From assembly GCF_002139935.1 (NCBI RefSeq), contig NZ_CP015578.1, positions 868,001-932,000 on the forward strand: 64,000 nucleotides of DNA, written 5' to 3'. The notes beneath the pieces were generated by a model. The model was not told where the DNA came from and did not search any database. It saw nothing but the letters and a program-made list of their open reading frames with translations. Source of the stretch: Campylobacter lanienae NCTC 13004. Its GTDB lineage: Bacteria; Campylobacterota; Campylobacteria; Campylobacterales; Campylobacteraceae. Positions 1 to 9,046 of the stretch are shown in pieces (position 1 is the first letter of the stretch; each line of letters opens with the position of its first letter). The translations under genes and the position numbers were made by a program.

Positions 1-371
1 CAGTAATCATCAAATTCAGGATGTTTAGTCGCTAGATCTATTTTTGCATTTGGCTTTAATCTAACCAAAAAATATCTCTGAGTCTGTCCATCATACGGAG
101 CCATCTTTTTAGCGATGCTTTCTGGGAAATCATACTCTAACCACTTAGGATGCTCACACAAAATTTCTATTTCATTTGTTCCTATCTCCTCTTCAAGCTC
201 TCTAAAAAGAGCCTCCTTAGGTGATTCACCCTCATCAATTCCACCTTGTGGAAACTGCCAAGCACCGCTAATATCGTGCCTTTGGGCGATAAATACCTTA
301 CACTCTAAAGGATAAGATGGAGATAAGATAATAGCCGCTACATTTGGGCGATATCTCTTGCCTTTATCCAT
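1..371 (-). CDS. rppH: RNA pyrophosphohydrolase RppH, C-terminus cut by window edge
   Basis: Translating the complement from the ATG at 371 gives a protein opening [16 protein letters not shown], with a complete Nudix box ([20 protein letters not shown], residues about 46-65). The N-terminal layout and the conserved W-Q-F-P-Q-G-G stretch are those of RppH, which removes pyrophosphate from 5'-triphosphorylated RNA (and hydrolyses dinucleoside polyphosphates), triggering mRNA decay in the cytoplasm. AGGA lies 8 bases upstream of the start. Roughly 123 codons are present; the family is about 155-160 residues, so the last 30 or so are outside the window. It is transcribed divergently from hemW. 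Confidence 0.93.
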   Translation of the reverse strand, partial: MDKGKRYRPNVAAIILSPSYPLECKVFIAQRHDISGAWQFPQGGIDEGESPKEALFRELEEEIGTNEIEILCEHPKWLEYDFPESIAKKMAPYDGQTQRYFLVRLKPNAKIDLATKHPEFDDY

Positions 372-484
372 TTTTTGTTCCTAAAAATTTGATAAAATCC
401 TACCTTAAAAGCGTTTAAAGTTTAATAAATCAACTAAATTTAATAAATTATTTGTTAAATTTAGAATAAATTTTAGGACAAAAG

Positions 485-1519
485 TTGCATATTTATATCC
501 ATATTCCATTTTGTGAATCAAAATGCCCATATTGTGCTTTTGGCTCTCATAGTGATAAATTTAATATAACTAAAGAGTATTTTAAAGCCCTAGCCAAAGA
601 GATAAAAAGCATAAAATTCAAAGATAAAATCTCTACAATTTTCATAGGTGGCGGCACTCCTAGTAGCGTTGAAGCTGGATTATATGATGATATTTTTGAG
701 TATTTAATGCCAAATTTAGATATTAATTGCGAAATCACTAGCGAAGCAAACCCAAACTCAGCGAATTTAAATTGGCTAAAATATATGAGAAAACTCGGTG
801 TAAATCGCCTAAGCCTTGGAGCGCAAAGCTTTAATGAAAATAAGCTTAAATTTCTAGGTAGAATTCACGACTCAAAAAGAGTCTTTAAAGCCATAAAAGA
901 TGCTAAAATAGCTGGTTTTACAAATATAAATGTAGATATAATGTATGGCACCAAGCTTGATACAAAAGCCTTGCTATCTAGTGAAATTCAAGCCCTAAAA
1001 GAGCTAGAAATTACGCATATATCAGCTTATAGCTTAATGCTTGAGAGTGAGTTTAGCTCTAAAAAATCATATCAAAAAGATAGCCCAATCTTAGCTAAAT
1101 ATCTTATAAATTCACTTGAAAATATCGGATTTAAGCAGTATGAAATATCGAATTTTGGTCAAATTTGTAATCATAATCTAAGCTATTGGCGTGGCGATGA
1201 TTACTATGGATTTGGTGCGTATGCTGTGGGGACAACTGGATTTAAAAGATACAAAGGTGCTACTAATCTTAAAAATTATATCGATAATCCCTTTAAAAAA
1301 TCTATTGAAATTTTAAATGATGAAAACAAAAGAGATGAAAGAGTCTTTTTGGGGCTTAGGAGTTGCGTTGGGGTTGATCTATTAGATTTAAGTTTAGAGA
1401 TGAGACAAAGAGCTAAAATATTAATTGAAGAGAAAAAATTGATATTAGAAAATGAGAGAATCTATAATCCAAATTTTTTATTAGCTGATGAGATATTTTT
1501 GTATTTAAGCCAGCCTTAA
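485..1519 (+). CDS. hemW: Radical SAM protein HemW (coproporphyrinogen III oxidase-like)
   Basis: The start is TTG, chosen because the family begins MHxYIHIPFC and because AGGA sits 6 bases upstream. The radical-SAM cysteines are C10, C14 and C17 (CxxxCxxC), followed by the GGGTPS motif near residue 56. At 344 residues it is the short HemW form, lacking the longer N-terminus of true HemN. HemW binds heme and is thought to pass it to respiratory proteins; many genomes annotate it as coproporphyrinogen dehydrogenase, and that activity should not be assumed. It converges on dnaK with only 16 bases between stop codons. Confidence 0.93.
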   Translation: MHIYIHIPFCESKCPYCAFGSHSDKFNITKEYFKALAKEIKSIKFKDKISTIFIGGGTPSSVEAGLYDDIFEYLMPNLDINCEITSEANPNSANLNWLKYMRKLGVNRLSLGAQSFNENKLKFLGRIHDSKRVFKAIKDAKIAGFTNINVDIMYGTKLDTKALLSSEIQALKELEITHISAYSLMLESEFSSKKSYQKDSPILAKYLINSLENIGFKQYEISNFGQICNHNLSYWRGDDYYGFGAYAVGTTGFKRYKGATNLKNYIDNPFKKSIEILNDENKRDERVFLGLRSCVGVDLLDLSLEMRQRAKILIEEKKLILENERIYNPNFLLADEIFLYLSQP

Positions 1520-1535
1520 AGGCCAGCTTATAAAT

Positions 1536-3407
1536 TTACTCTACTTCTGCGTCGATAACATCATCATCTTTTTTCTTATCTTGTGCGTTAGCACCAGCGG
1601 TTTGATTTTGATACATTGCCTCAGCTAGCTTATGGCTTGCTTCGCTTAGGGCTTTTACCTTCGCATCGATCTGCTCTTTTGTGGCGCTCTCATCTTTTAA
1701 TGTCTCTTTTAAATCATTTAAGGCTGCTTCAATTTTAGCTCTATCTTCGCTTGAAATTTTCTCACCAAGTTCATCAAGAGATTTTTGAGTTTGGTGAGCT
1801 AGGCTATCAGCTGCGTTTCTAGCTTCAACGGCCTCTTTTCTCTTTTTATCTTCTTCTTTGTGTAATTCAGCGTCATTTACCATTTTATTTATCTCTTCTT
1901 CACTTAAGCCGCTTGAGCCTGAAATGGTGATATTTTGAGCTTTTCCACTAGCTTTATCTTTAGCAGAGACTGTGAGAATTCCATTTGCGTCTATATCAAA
2001 TGTAACTTCAATTTGTGGCACGCCTCTTGGTGCTGGCATAATGCCTTCAAGATTGAAATTACCAAGACTTTTATTATCACGGCTAAATTCACGCTCACCT
2101 TGTAAAACATTGATAGTAACAGCACTTTGGTTATCTTCAGCAGTTGAGAAAGTTTGAGATTTTTTAGTTGGGATTGTGGTACCTTTTTCTATCAATTTAC
2201 TCATAACTCCACCAAGAGTCTCAATACCAAGGCTAAGAGGTGTAACATCTAATAGCAACACATCTTTTACATCGCCTTTAATTACCGCACCTTGTATAGC
2301 TGCTCCAATTGCCACTACTTCATCAGGATTTACTGATTTATTTAGCTCTTTATCAAATGCTTTTTTAACCTCTTCTTGTACCAAAGGCACACGAGTTGAG
2401 CCACCCACCATAACTACTTCTTTTATATCACTTTTGCTCACACCTGCATCTTTGACAACTTCACTAATTTTTGATATTGTTTGAGATACCAAATCATCTA
2501 TCATACTTTCAAATTTAGCCCTACTAATAGTCTTTGTAAGGTGTTTTGGTCCAGTGGCATCAGCTGTGATAAATGGTAGATTTATAGTTGTTTCCATAGC
2601 ACTACTTAGCTCTTTTTTGGCATTTTCAGCAGCTTCTTTTAGGCGTTGAAGAGCCATAACATCGTTTTTAAGGTCTATTCCACTTTCACTTTTAAATTCA
2701 TTTACCAAAAAGTCAATTAAGCGATTATCAAAGTCATCACCACCCAAAAACGCATTACCACCAGTAGCTAAAACTTCAACTACATTATCGCCAGTTTCTA
2801 GCACAGTTACATCAAAGGTTCCGCCACCTAGGTCATAAACTACGATTTTTTCGGCCTCTTTTTTATCCAAACCATAAGCCAAAGCCGCCGCTGTTGGTTC
2901 ATTTATGATTCTAAGTACATTTAATCCTGCTATTGTTCCTGCTTCTTTTGTAGCTTTTCTTTGGCTATCATTAAAATATGCAGGCACGGTTATAACCGCA
3001 TCAGTAACACTCTCACCCAAAAACGCCTCAGCATCTTCTTTTAGCTTGATCAATACTTTAGCCGAAATCTCTTGTGGAGTGTATGTTTTGCCAGCTATCT
3101 CAACAGCACACGCACCATTTCTATCTACGATATGATATGGAAGGCGAGCTTTGGCTTCGCTAGCATTTTTCTCATTCATCATAAGACCCATAATTCTTTT
3201 GATAGAAAATATGGTTTTTTCAGGGTTTGTTACGGCTTGTCGTTTAGCAGTATCACCAACTAAAATTTCACCCTTATCAGTAAAAGCCACCACAGAAGGA
3301 GTTGTGTTTTTTCCTTCTTTATTTGGTATTACTTTACTTTCGCCTCTCTCATATATGCTTACGCATGAATTTGTTGTTCCTAGGTCAATTCCTATTACTT
3401 TGCTCAT
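1536..3407 (-). CDS. dnaK: Chaperone DnaK (Hsp70)
   Basis: A full-length Hsp70 of 623 residues. The ATPase domain opens with the phosphate-1 motif GIDLGTTNS (residues 6-14) and contains [12 protein letters not shown] and the GGSTRVP signature; the substrate-binding domain follows the conserved [15 protein letters not shown] linker, and the protein ends in an acidic DDVIDAEVE tail. It refolds and protects cytoplasmic proteins with GrpE and a J-protein. An AAAGGA ribosome site precedes the ATG. It is the last gene of hrcA-grpE-dnaK, 23 bases after grpE, and should be under the HrcA/CIRCE control upstream of hrcA. No dnaJ follows directly. Confidence 0.98.
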   Translation of the reverse strand: MSKVIGIDLGTTNSCVSIYERGESKVIPNKEGKNTTPSVVAFTDKGEILVGDTAKRQAVTNPEKTIFSIKRIMGLMMNEKNASEAKARLPYHIVDRNGACAVEIAGKTYTPQEISAKVLIKLKEDAEAFLGESVTDAVITVPAYFNDSQRKATKEAGTIAGLNVLRIINEPTAAALAYGLDKKEAEKIVVYDLGGGTFDVTVLETGDNVVEVLATGGNAFLGGDDFDNRLIDFLVNEFKSESGIDLKNDVMALQRLKEAAENAKKELSSAMETTINLPFITADATGPKHLTKTISRAKFESMIDDLVSQTISKISEVVKDAGVSKSDIKEVVMVGGSTRVPLVQEEVKKAFDKELNKSVNPDEVVAIGAAIQGAVIKGDVKDVLLLDVTPLSLGIETLGGVMSKLIEKGTTIPTKKSQTFSTAEDNQSAVTINVLQGEREFSRDNKSLGNFNLEGIMPAPRGVPQIEVTFDIDANGILTVSAKDKASGKAQNITISGSSGLSEEEINKMVNDAELHKEEDKKRKEAVEARNAADSLAHQTQKSLDELGEKISSEDRAKIEAALNDLKETLKDESATKEQIDAKVKALSEASHKLAEAMYQNQTAGANAQDKKKDDDVIDAEVE

Positions 3408-3430
3408 TTTGTATCCTTTTTTATTAAAAT

Positions 3431-3961
3431 TTATTTTGCTATTACAACCATTGAAGGTCTTAAAACTCTATCATTATATAGATAGCCTTTTTGATAAACA
3501 GTAGCTATCTTGCCACTTTCTACCTCGTCTGTCTCTATATAATTTATAGCGTTATGAAATTCAGGATTAAACTCAACATTGGTATCAATCTCTTTTATAC
3601 CATACTTTTCAAAGCACTTTTTAAACTGCTCGATAGTTAGATTTATCCCATCTTTTATCTTGTTTGTTATCTCATCATTTCCGCTTTGTAAATTCGCAGC
3701 AATCTCCAAAGCATCAATAACTGGCAAAAGATCTCTAGCAAAGCTCTCATTTGCAAATTTCAAAGCTTCAGCTTTTTCACGCTCTAAACGCTTTTTGATA
3801 TTCTCAAAATCAGCCGTAGCCCTTATCAAATCTTCTTTAACCTTATTAAGCTCATCTGCTAAATCATCTTCACAATTTTTTTCTTCTGCTTCGCACTCTT
3901 GGCAATTTTGTTCATCCAAAGCTGGATTTTTATCTAAATTTTCTTTTTCGTTTTGACTCAC
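3431..3961 (-). CDS. grpE: Nucleotide exchange factor GrpE
   Basis: GrpE of 176 residues: an acidic N-terminus, a long heptad-rich helix (about 35-85) and the C-terminal beta domain with the typical ending [18 protein letters not shown]. It releases ADP from DnaK. The start is GTG, overlapping the hrcA stop in a GTGA junction, and is supported by a strong AAAGGAGG ribosome site 5 bases upstream. The N-terminal tail carries three cysteines (C20, C23, C30; the first pair as CxxC) that are not part of the GrpE fold; whether they matter for redox or metal sensing cannot be told from sequence. Confidence 0.97.
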   Translation of the reverse strand: MSQNEKENLDKNPALDEQNCQECEAEEKNCEDDLADELNKVKEDLIRATADFENIKKRLEREKAEALKFANESFARDLLPVIDALEIAANLQSGNDEITNKIKDGINLTIEQFKKCFEKYGIKEIDTNVEFNPEFHNAINYIETDEVESGKIATVYQKGYLYNDRVLRPSMVVIAK

Positions 3962-4746
3962 GCCGCCTCCTTTAACATACTAAAAAACTTTTCATAATCA
4001 CTATACACACTACTAGCGCAGACCATTACAGCGGGCTTACCTTGATATAATACATCAGTTTTTAACCCCATATAGCCAGTAGAAAACAACGGACTAAAGG
4101 CTAAATTTCCATTAAAATTATCACCAAATGATGGATCTAAAATCGCCTTTATGCTGTCGTCTTTACAAATTTCAAAAGCAATCTTCTCATTTTCTTGAAA
4201 TAAAATCTCGCCTCTTTTCAAAGCCTTAATCTTTGCTCTTAACTCGCTCAATCCTACTTGTATAGAGATATTTTCAAGCTCTTCTAAGCTAACGCCAATT
4301 AAGTTGCTTAAGAATCTTTCCACCTTTGAGCTAAATTTAATTGATATGCTCTCAGTAAGAAAATCAAGCACCAAAAAGCGATCTTTGAGATTTAAAACAT
4401 CTTGTAAAAATAGCTTTTGATCTTTAAAAATCATGCAATAAATATCATTTTTATAAACTAATAAATTTAGCAAATCTGTATTGTTAATAGATAAAACAGA
4501 GCTAAATTTTAGCCTATTTCGCCAATAAAACTCCATCGCACTAGCTGTTGGTATGCGACCACCACTAATATGAAGTTGAGTGATCGCTCCTTCGTCGCTA
4601 AGCTTTTTAAAATAGACTCTAATAGTTGATGCTGGAATCGCTACATTCATTCTCATACCAAGCTCATTAGAGCCGATTGGTTCATTAACCTCAAGATAAG
4701 CATGAATGATAGATTCTAATATCAAATCTCTTTTATCTAGTTTCAT
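3958..4746 (-). CDS. hrcA: Heat-inducible transcription repressor HrcA
   Basis: HrcA, 262 residues, the short form usual in Campylobacterota (Gram-positive versions are about 340). An N-terminal winged helix (residues about 1-75, with ISGGRIPTASAMEFY at its end) binds CIRCE operators; the C-terminal part is the GAF-like/dimerisation region that responds to GroEL in studied species. First gene of hrcA-grpE-dnaK. The start ATG is 3 bases from a CIRCE element, and the only plausible ribosome site (AAGAG) lies partly inside that operator. Divergent from the 55-residue gene at 4986. Confidence 0.95.
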   Translation of the reverse strand: MKLDKRDLILESIIHAYLEVNEPIGSNELGMRMNVAIPASTIRVYFKKLSDEGAITQLHISGGRIPTASAMEFYWRNRLKFSSVLSINNTDLLNLLVYKNDIYCMIFKDQKLFLQDVLNLKDRFLVLDFLTESISIKFSSKVERFLSNLIGVSLEELENISIQVGLSELRAKIKALKRGEILFQENEKIAFEICKDDSIKAILDPSFGDNFNGNLAFSPLFSTGYMGLKTDVLYQGKPAVMVCASSVYSDYEKFFSMLKEAA

Positions 4747-4749
4747 TTA

Positions 4750-4776
4750 TTAGCACTCTTTATATTTAATTGCTAA
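4750..4776 (-). promoter_or_regulatory. CIRCE operator for HrcA
   Basis: Inverted repeat TTAGCACTC-N9-AATTGCTAA. The left arm matches the consensus exactly and the right arm 7 of 9 (consensus GAGTGCTAA), with the canonical 9-base spacer. It spans the predicted transcription start and the ribosome-binding region of hrcA, so bound HrcA would block initiation, and the repeat could also fold in the mRNA over the ribosome site. Confidence 0.93.
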
Positions 4777-4780
4777 GATA

Positions 4781-4810
4781 ATTATACAACATTGAGCCTA
4801 TCTTTGTCAA
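4781..4810 (-). promoter_or_regulatory. hrcA operon promoter, full -35/-10 consensus
   Basis: Reading the complement: TTGACA (4810-4805), 18 bases, TATAAT (4786-4781). Transcription would start near 4774, inside the CIRCE element. A perfect -35 is uncommon in Campylobacter, whose sigma-70 promoters usually show only a -10 box and periodic A/T tracts. Confidence 0.75.
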
Positions 4811-4811
4811 G
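4791..4811. promoter_or_regulatory. HAIR-like palindrome, candidate HspR operator at the hrcA promoter
   Basis: Complement strand CTTGACA-N7-GCTCAAT compared with the HAIR consensus CTTGAGT-N7-ACTCAAG gives 10 of 14 matches, with the exact TTGA-N11-TCAA core. It covers the -35 box. HspR is encoded in this window and a near-identical arrangement lies over the cbpA promoter. Binding is inferred. Confidence 0.5.
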
Positions 4812-4985
4812 TAATTTAAGCAAAAATATTAAAATTTATCAATTTATTTAGCAATTAATATATTTAACTGCTTATAATTGTAAAATATTATCCAAATAAA
4901 ATCAAAATATAAATTTAGAAATGAATTTAATTAATATTTAATAAGTTATAAAGTACAATAATAATCTCAAATCAAAGGAGAGAAA

Positions 4986-5153
4986 TTGAGTAATCTAACA
5001 GCAAAAGAGAGAGATGAATTAGAGCATATTTTTGCCCAAATTCAGATTAGTAGATTTAAATTTAATATCTGGCATCACTATAAAACATTAAATAAAAGAG
5101 GCCAACTTGCCATTAGATTACTAAAACACAAAAGCAAAAGGCTATTTAAATAG
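4986..5153 (+). CDS. Small basic protein of unknown function (55 aa)
   Basis: A 55-residue frame with a TTG start, supported by AAAGGAGAG 3-4 bases upstream, the best Shine-Dalgarno match in this intergenic region. The product begins MSNLTAKERDELEHIF and ends in a basic, helical tail (RLLKHKSKRLFK). No signal peptide, membrane segment or metal motif is seen, and I do not recognise a family. It is divergent from hrcA and overlaps the end of the next minus-strand gene by 12 bases. The strong ribosome site and sense-like codon use support a real gene, but conservation has not been checked. Confidence 0.65.
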   Translation: MSNLTAKERDELEHIFAQIQISRFKFNIWHHYKTLNKRGQLAIRLLKHKSKRLFK

Positions 5154-5378
5154 CTCTGGGTAGTTCTTTTTCATATATTCTACCACAGCTATAACCTCAT
5201 CTACGCCACTAGCGTCGCTACCTTCTAAGACATCATCTATAACATCGATATATCTATCAAATGCGACATTTACAAGCTCTTTTTTAACCCCTGCGTAATA
5301 TAGCATACCCAAAGTCGCTAACTCAAGCTCATAGCTCATCTCTTCTAGCGTAACATCATTTTCATAATTTTTCATCAT
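5142..5378 (-). CDS. Conserved-looking acidic hypothetical protein (78 aa)
   Basis: 78 residues, acidic and predicted helical, without membrane segments or cysteines. The start codons ATG-ATG at 5378/5375 follow AGGAG; the second gives the more usual spacing. The first ATG overlaps the stop of the DHH phosphoesterase in an ATGA junction, so the two are translationally coupled and probably act in the same process. I do not recognise the family, and no function can be given beyond this linkage. Confidence 0.75.
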   Translation of the reverse strand: MMKNYENDVTLEEMSYELELATLGMLYYAGVKKELVNVAFDRYIDVIDDVLEGSDASGVDEVIAVVEYMKKNYPELFK

Positions 5379-6388
5379 AATTCTCCTGTTTTTTTATTTA
5401 TCAAATTTACAACTTGTGATTTTATCTCATCATAATTATAACTATCTACAAATCCAGCAAAAAACCCACCACTAGCATTTTTATGACCGCCGCCATCGCA
5501 AAGCTCTTTTGCCATTTGGCTCACATCAAAATCCCCATTAGATCTAAAGCTCATACTCTTTTTACTAGTCATATCTATGAAGAATTCAAATTCAGGATTT
5601 GCCACTAGAAAATCATTGCCAATCACACTAGCACTTCCTATATTATAAGTCAAAATTCCCTTACTACCACGATAATTAATGCTAAATTTATCCTTATTTG
5701 ACGCAAGGCGCCTTACAAGATAGCTTGAGTTAAGATTGCTTAAAGTATCATCATTCTTAAGATAAAAAAACTCCTTCTTAATCGCATGAAGTCTATTATC
5801 AAGCTCGATATGAGCATTATTTAAACTTAAAAATTCAAAAAAGTTCTTGATAAGAAAAAATATATACTCTATATGCTCATCTTCAAACATAACTTTATTT
5901 ATCTCTTTAGCCCCAGCGATCGCACCCATACAGACCTTACCAAGCTCAAAATTTGGATCATTTTTAAGCCATATATCTACAGCATTTACAACATCACAAT
6001 AGGCCTTTAAACGCTCATCTTCGCCAAACATCGCACTAAAAAAATCATAACAAATTTTAGTCGCACTTCTAGAGCTATCTAGATAATACCAAGGAAATAT
6101 CTTAGCGCAATCAGCCCCCGTTTGGTGATGATCAAGCAAAATTAGCTTGACATCTTTGTCTTTTAGCTGATCTTGATAGCTTTGGCATTGTGCTTGGGTT
6201 AAATTCAGATCTGTGATTAGTATAATAGCCTTTTCATCTGTAATTTTGGAGATTATGTGTGACATCTTTTTGTCTATCTCTTTACCATAATTTGAGTTAT
6301 AAAATTCAATATTTTTAAGATAAAAATTACTAACAAACTGACAAGAGTATCCATCTAAATCAGTATGACTAAGATGATAAATTTTCAT
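5375..6388 (-). CDS. DHH/DHHA1 family phosphoesterase
   Basis: 337 residues with the DHH metal motifs in order: HTDLDG (D10, D12), a middle aspartate in ITDLNLT (D60), DHH at 86-88, and a C-terminal DHHA1 signature GGGHKNASGG near residue 305. Family members are Mn2+-dependent phosphodiesterases acting on nanoRNA, pAp or cyclic dinucleotides; the substrate cannot be read from sequence. There are no RecJ-type extensions and no membrane segments, so it is a soluble NrnA-like enzyme. It sits 12 bases downstream of flhA on the same strand and is coupled to the 78-residue gene after it. Confidence 0.88.
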   Translation of the reverse strand: MKIYHLSHTDLDGYSCQFVSNFYLKNIEFYNSNYGKEIDKKMSHIISKITDEKAIILITDLNLTQAQCQSYQDQLKDKDVKLILLDHHQTGADCAKIFPWYYLDSSRSATKICYDFFSAMFGEDERLKAYCDVVNAVDIWLKNDPNFELGKVCMGAIAGAKEINKVMFEDEHIEYIFFLIKNFFEFLSLNNAHIELDNRLHAIKKEFFYLKNDDTLSNLNSSYLVRRLASNKDKFSINYRGSKGILTYNIGSASVIGNDFLVANPEFEFFIDMTSKKSMSFRSNGDFDVSQMAKELCDGGGHKNASGGFFAGFVDSYNYDEIKSQVVNLINKKTGEL

Positions 6389-6400
6389 TTTATTCCTTTA

Positions 6401-8572
6401 TTAAAGTTCTGGTATCTCTATAGTACCAAGAGTTTCAAACTGCGTATTTGGCGCAATCTCAGCAAAGCTAAGCACCGCAATATCGATAGAGAAATTCTGC
6501 GCAATACTAGCTATAAATTTACGAATACTAGGCTCAACGCAAAGCACCATAGCACCCTGTTCGCTAATAGGGCGATTCTCTCTTTTTGCTCTTAATGCAC
6601 TTACTATAGCTGAAGTTTGAGCGACATTAATCATCATTGTGTATGCTCCATCTTTATAACTTAGGCTATCAATGAGCTTTTGCTGGGCTGGAGCATCTAA
6701 AATATAGAAATTTAATTGACCATTTTCATCAGCATATATAGATGTTATAACCCTTGCTAGGGCTGCTCTAACATGCTCTATTATCATATCTAAATTCTTA
6801 CTAACTTCTGCCACATCGCTAATAGCTTCTAAGATACTAAGCATATCTTTAATAGGGATATTATCTTTAAGTAAGGCTTTTAATACCTTTTGAATAACGC
6901 CCACGCCAACTACTTTTAGAGCATCATCTACTACTACGGAGTATTCTGATTTTACCTTTTCAAGGATATTTTGAACCTCTTGTTTGGTTAGCAATTCACT
7001 TGCGTTTTGTTTGACTAACTCACTCATATGAGTAGATATCACACTAGCGGCATCTACAACGGTGTAACCGCTTAATATCGCATCTTCTTTATAATTTTGA
7101 TCTATCCATAGAGCATCAAGCCCAAAGGCTGGGTCTTTGACTGCGATACCATCGATATCTGCACTCACATATCCACTATCCATAGCCAAGCACTTATCAG
7201 GATAGACAATGCCTGAGCCGATTACTACGCCTTTTAATTTAAATTTATACTCATTTGGGCCAAGCAAGATATTATCTCTTAATCTAATTTTTGGCATCAA
7301 AAATCCAAGCATTGTAGCCATATTTCGCCTCATAGCCCTAATTCTCTCTATCAAATCCCCATCAGCAAGCTTCAAAAGCCCATATCCTAAATCCAACTCT
7401 AAAATTTCAATTTTTAAGATATCATCAATCTTAGCTTGCTCTTCCATAGCGATCTCTTCATCGCTCTTTTTAGGCATTTTATTTGTAGATGGTTGATTGG
7501 CTTTGCCTGTGGCGTTTGATTGCTGGGTGGATTTCTTGCCATCTTTGATAGCACTAAAATCTATCTTGCCATCTTCAATCTGTTTTAATATAAATCCAAT
7601 TCCCAAAAACAAAAGCCCCATAAATCCAAGTGATAGTGTCGGAAGTCCTGGCACCAAAGCAAACATAAAAAGAATAAACCCAACTATCAAAAGCGTTTTA
7701 TACTCACCAAGAAGTTGTGATACCACCCCTTCTGCGAAGTTATCTTCATCTTTACTGGCTCTAGTTATGATAATTGCAGTTGCTGTTGAAGTGATAAGTC
7801 CAGGAATTTGACTTACTAATCCATCGCCAATTGTAAGAATAGTATATGTAGAAGCGGCATCTTTGATAGCCATATCATGCTCAAAAGAGCCGATCAAAAA
7901 TCCACCGATAATATTTATAATTGTGATGATAATACCAGCTACCGCATCGCCTTTTATAAATTTAGATGAACCATCCATAGCTCCATAAAAATTCGCCTCA
8001 GATATGATATCTTGGCGTCTTTGCTTGGCTGCTTGTTCATCTATCAAACCAGCATTTAAATCCGCATCGATCGCCATCTGCTTACCAGGCATCGCATCTA
8101 GAGTAAATCTAGCTTGAACTTCACTTACACGAGTTGAGCCTTTAGTTACAACCATAAAATTTATAAGCACCAAAATACAAAATACAATAACACCAATTAC
8201 ATAGTTGCCACCAACTACGAATTTACCAAAACTAGCGATGATATCACTCACAGCCTCAGGGCCATTGTGGCCTTCGCTTAAGATCATTCTAGTAGTTGCT
8301 ATATTGAGCGCTAATCTAAATAGAGTAACTATCAAAACAAGAGTAGGAAATGTGCTAAGATCTGTTGGCTTGGGTATATAAATTGAGATTAAGATTATAA
8401 GTACAGATATGGCTATTGATAAGGCTAAGAAAAAATCAAGCACCCCACTAGGTAAAGGCACAATGATAATAGCCAAAATAGCTACAATGACAAAAACTAC
8501 AGTTAGGCTCTTAGCCTTCATTATTGGCGCTAAAAATGGCGCCACCATTGTCAAAATATTTCGTTTAGCCAA
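6401..8572 (-). CDS. flhA: Flagellar export gate protein FlhA
   Basis: 723 residues: eight or so membrane segments in the first 330 residues, the FHIPEP family block between segments (MDGSSKFIKGDAVAG, and the VTLFRLALNIATTR stretch), then a cytoplasmic domain from about 380 that docks export chaperones. FlhA forms the ring of the flagellar type III export gate; in Campylobacter it is also needed for FlgSR/sigma-54 control of flagellar genes. The start is a weakly supported TTG (MAKRN); the same MAK opening is found in relatives. Only one base separates it from the Rrf2 gene upstream, so the two are co-transcribed. Confidence 0.96.
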   Translation of the reverse strand: MAKRNILTMVAPFLAPIMKAKSLTVVFVIVAILAIIIVPLPSGVLDFFLALSIAISVLIILISIYIPKPTDLSTFPTLVLIVTLFRLALNIATTRMILSEGHNGPEAVSDIIASFGKFVVGGNYVIGVIVFCILVLINFMVVTKGSTRVSEVQARFTLDAMPGKQMAIDADLNAGLIDEQAAKQRRQDIISEANFYGAMDGSSKFIKGDAVAGIIITIINIIGGFLIGSFEHDMAIKDAASTYTILTIGDGLVSQIPGLITSTATAIIITRASKDEDNFAEGVVSQLLGEYKTLLIVGFILFMFALVPGLPTLSLGFMGLLFLGIGFILKQIEDGKIDFSAIKDGKKSTQQSNATGKANQPSTNKMPKKSDEEIAMEEQAKIDDILKIEILELDLGYGLLKLADGDLIERIRAMRRNMATMLGFLMPKIRLRDNILLGPNEYKFKLKGVVIGSGIVYPDKCLAMDSGYVSADIDGIAVKDPAFGLDALWIDQNYKEDAILSGYTVVDAASVISTHMSELVKQNASELLTKQEVQNILEKVKSEYSVVVDDALKVVGVGVIQKVLKALLKDNIPIKDMLSILEAISDVAEVSKNLDMIIEHVRAALARVITSIYADENGQLNFYILDAPAQQKLIDSLSYKDGAYTMMINVAQTSAIVSALRAKRENRPISEQGAMVLCVEPSIRKFIASIAQNFSIDIAVLSFAEIAPNTQFETLGTIEIPEL

Positions 8573-8573
8573 A

Positions 8574-8978
8574 TTATTTCTTCATAATATCAGCTAAGGT
8601 TATCTGATCTAAAAAGTCATCAATTCGCACTTGCAAGTCATTAAACATAGGCCAAATTTGACATATATCGCCTTTGTTGCTTGGACAATCGCATCTAGAG
8701 TTAGCACACTCAAATACATTTACTTTGCGCTTTTCAGCACTCTCTAAAATACGCTTAATACTCAAATTTGATGGCTTATCGGCTAGAACAAATCCGCCAT
8801 TTGCCCCTTTAAAAGAGTTTAATATCCCCTCTTTGGCTAAATTTTGTAAAATTTTGGCTAGAAAACTTTTTGAAATTCCAAGCTCTGTAGATATGGTATC
8901 TACATCTTTTGGATAGTTTGATTGCGATAATAGTATCAATGATAGCATAGCATATTCACTAGCTTTGGTAAATAACAC
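8574..8978 (-). CDS. Rrf2-family transcriptional regulator with four clustered cysteines
   Basis: 134 residues from the second of two adjacent GTG codons (8978), which sits 5 bases after AGGAG; the first (8981) would leave only 2. It has an N-terminal winged helix with the Rrf2 signature (LAKILQNLAKEGIL, then GANGGF) and four cysteines at 91, 96, 98 and 106. IscR and NsrR use three cysteines in this region to hold an Fe-S cluster, so iron-sulfur-dependent DNA binding is likely here, though the spacing differs from IscR. It is first in an operon with flhA and divergent from murJ. Confidence 0.88.
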   Translation of the reverse strand: MLFTKASEYAMLSLILLSQSNYPKDVDTISTELGISKSFLAKILQNLAKEGILNSFKGANGGFVLADKPSNLSIKRILESAEKRKVNVFECANSRCDCPSNKGDICQIWPMFNDLQVRIDDFLDQITLADIMKK

Positions 8979-9046
8979 CACTACTCCTTAGGATTTAAAT
9001 TCGATTATTCTACTAAAAAATATATTAATATTAACTTTTTTTAGAG

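Noticed and set aside
1509-1527. GCCAGC repeated around GCCTTAAAGGC between hemW and dnaK
   Set aside because: The outer hexamers are direct, not inverted, and the inner palindrome has a 1-base loop and no T run, so it is not a credible terminator.
2176-2484. Open frame of 102 codons antisense to dnaK
   Set aside because: Shadow of the conserved dnaK reading frame; Ser/Thr/Pro-rich composition typical of antisense translation.
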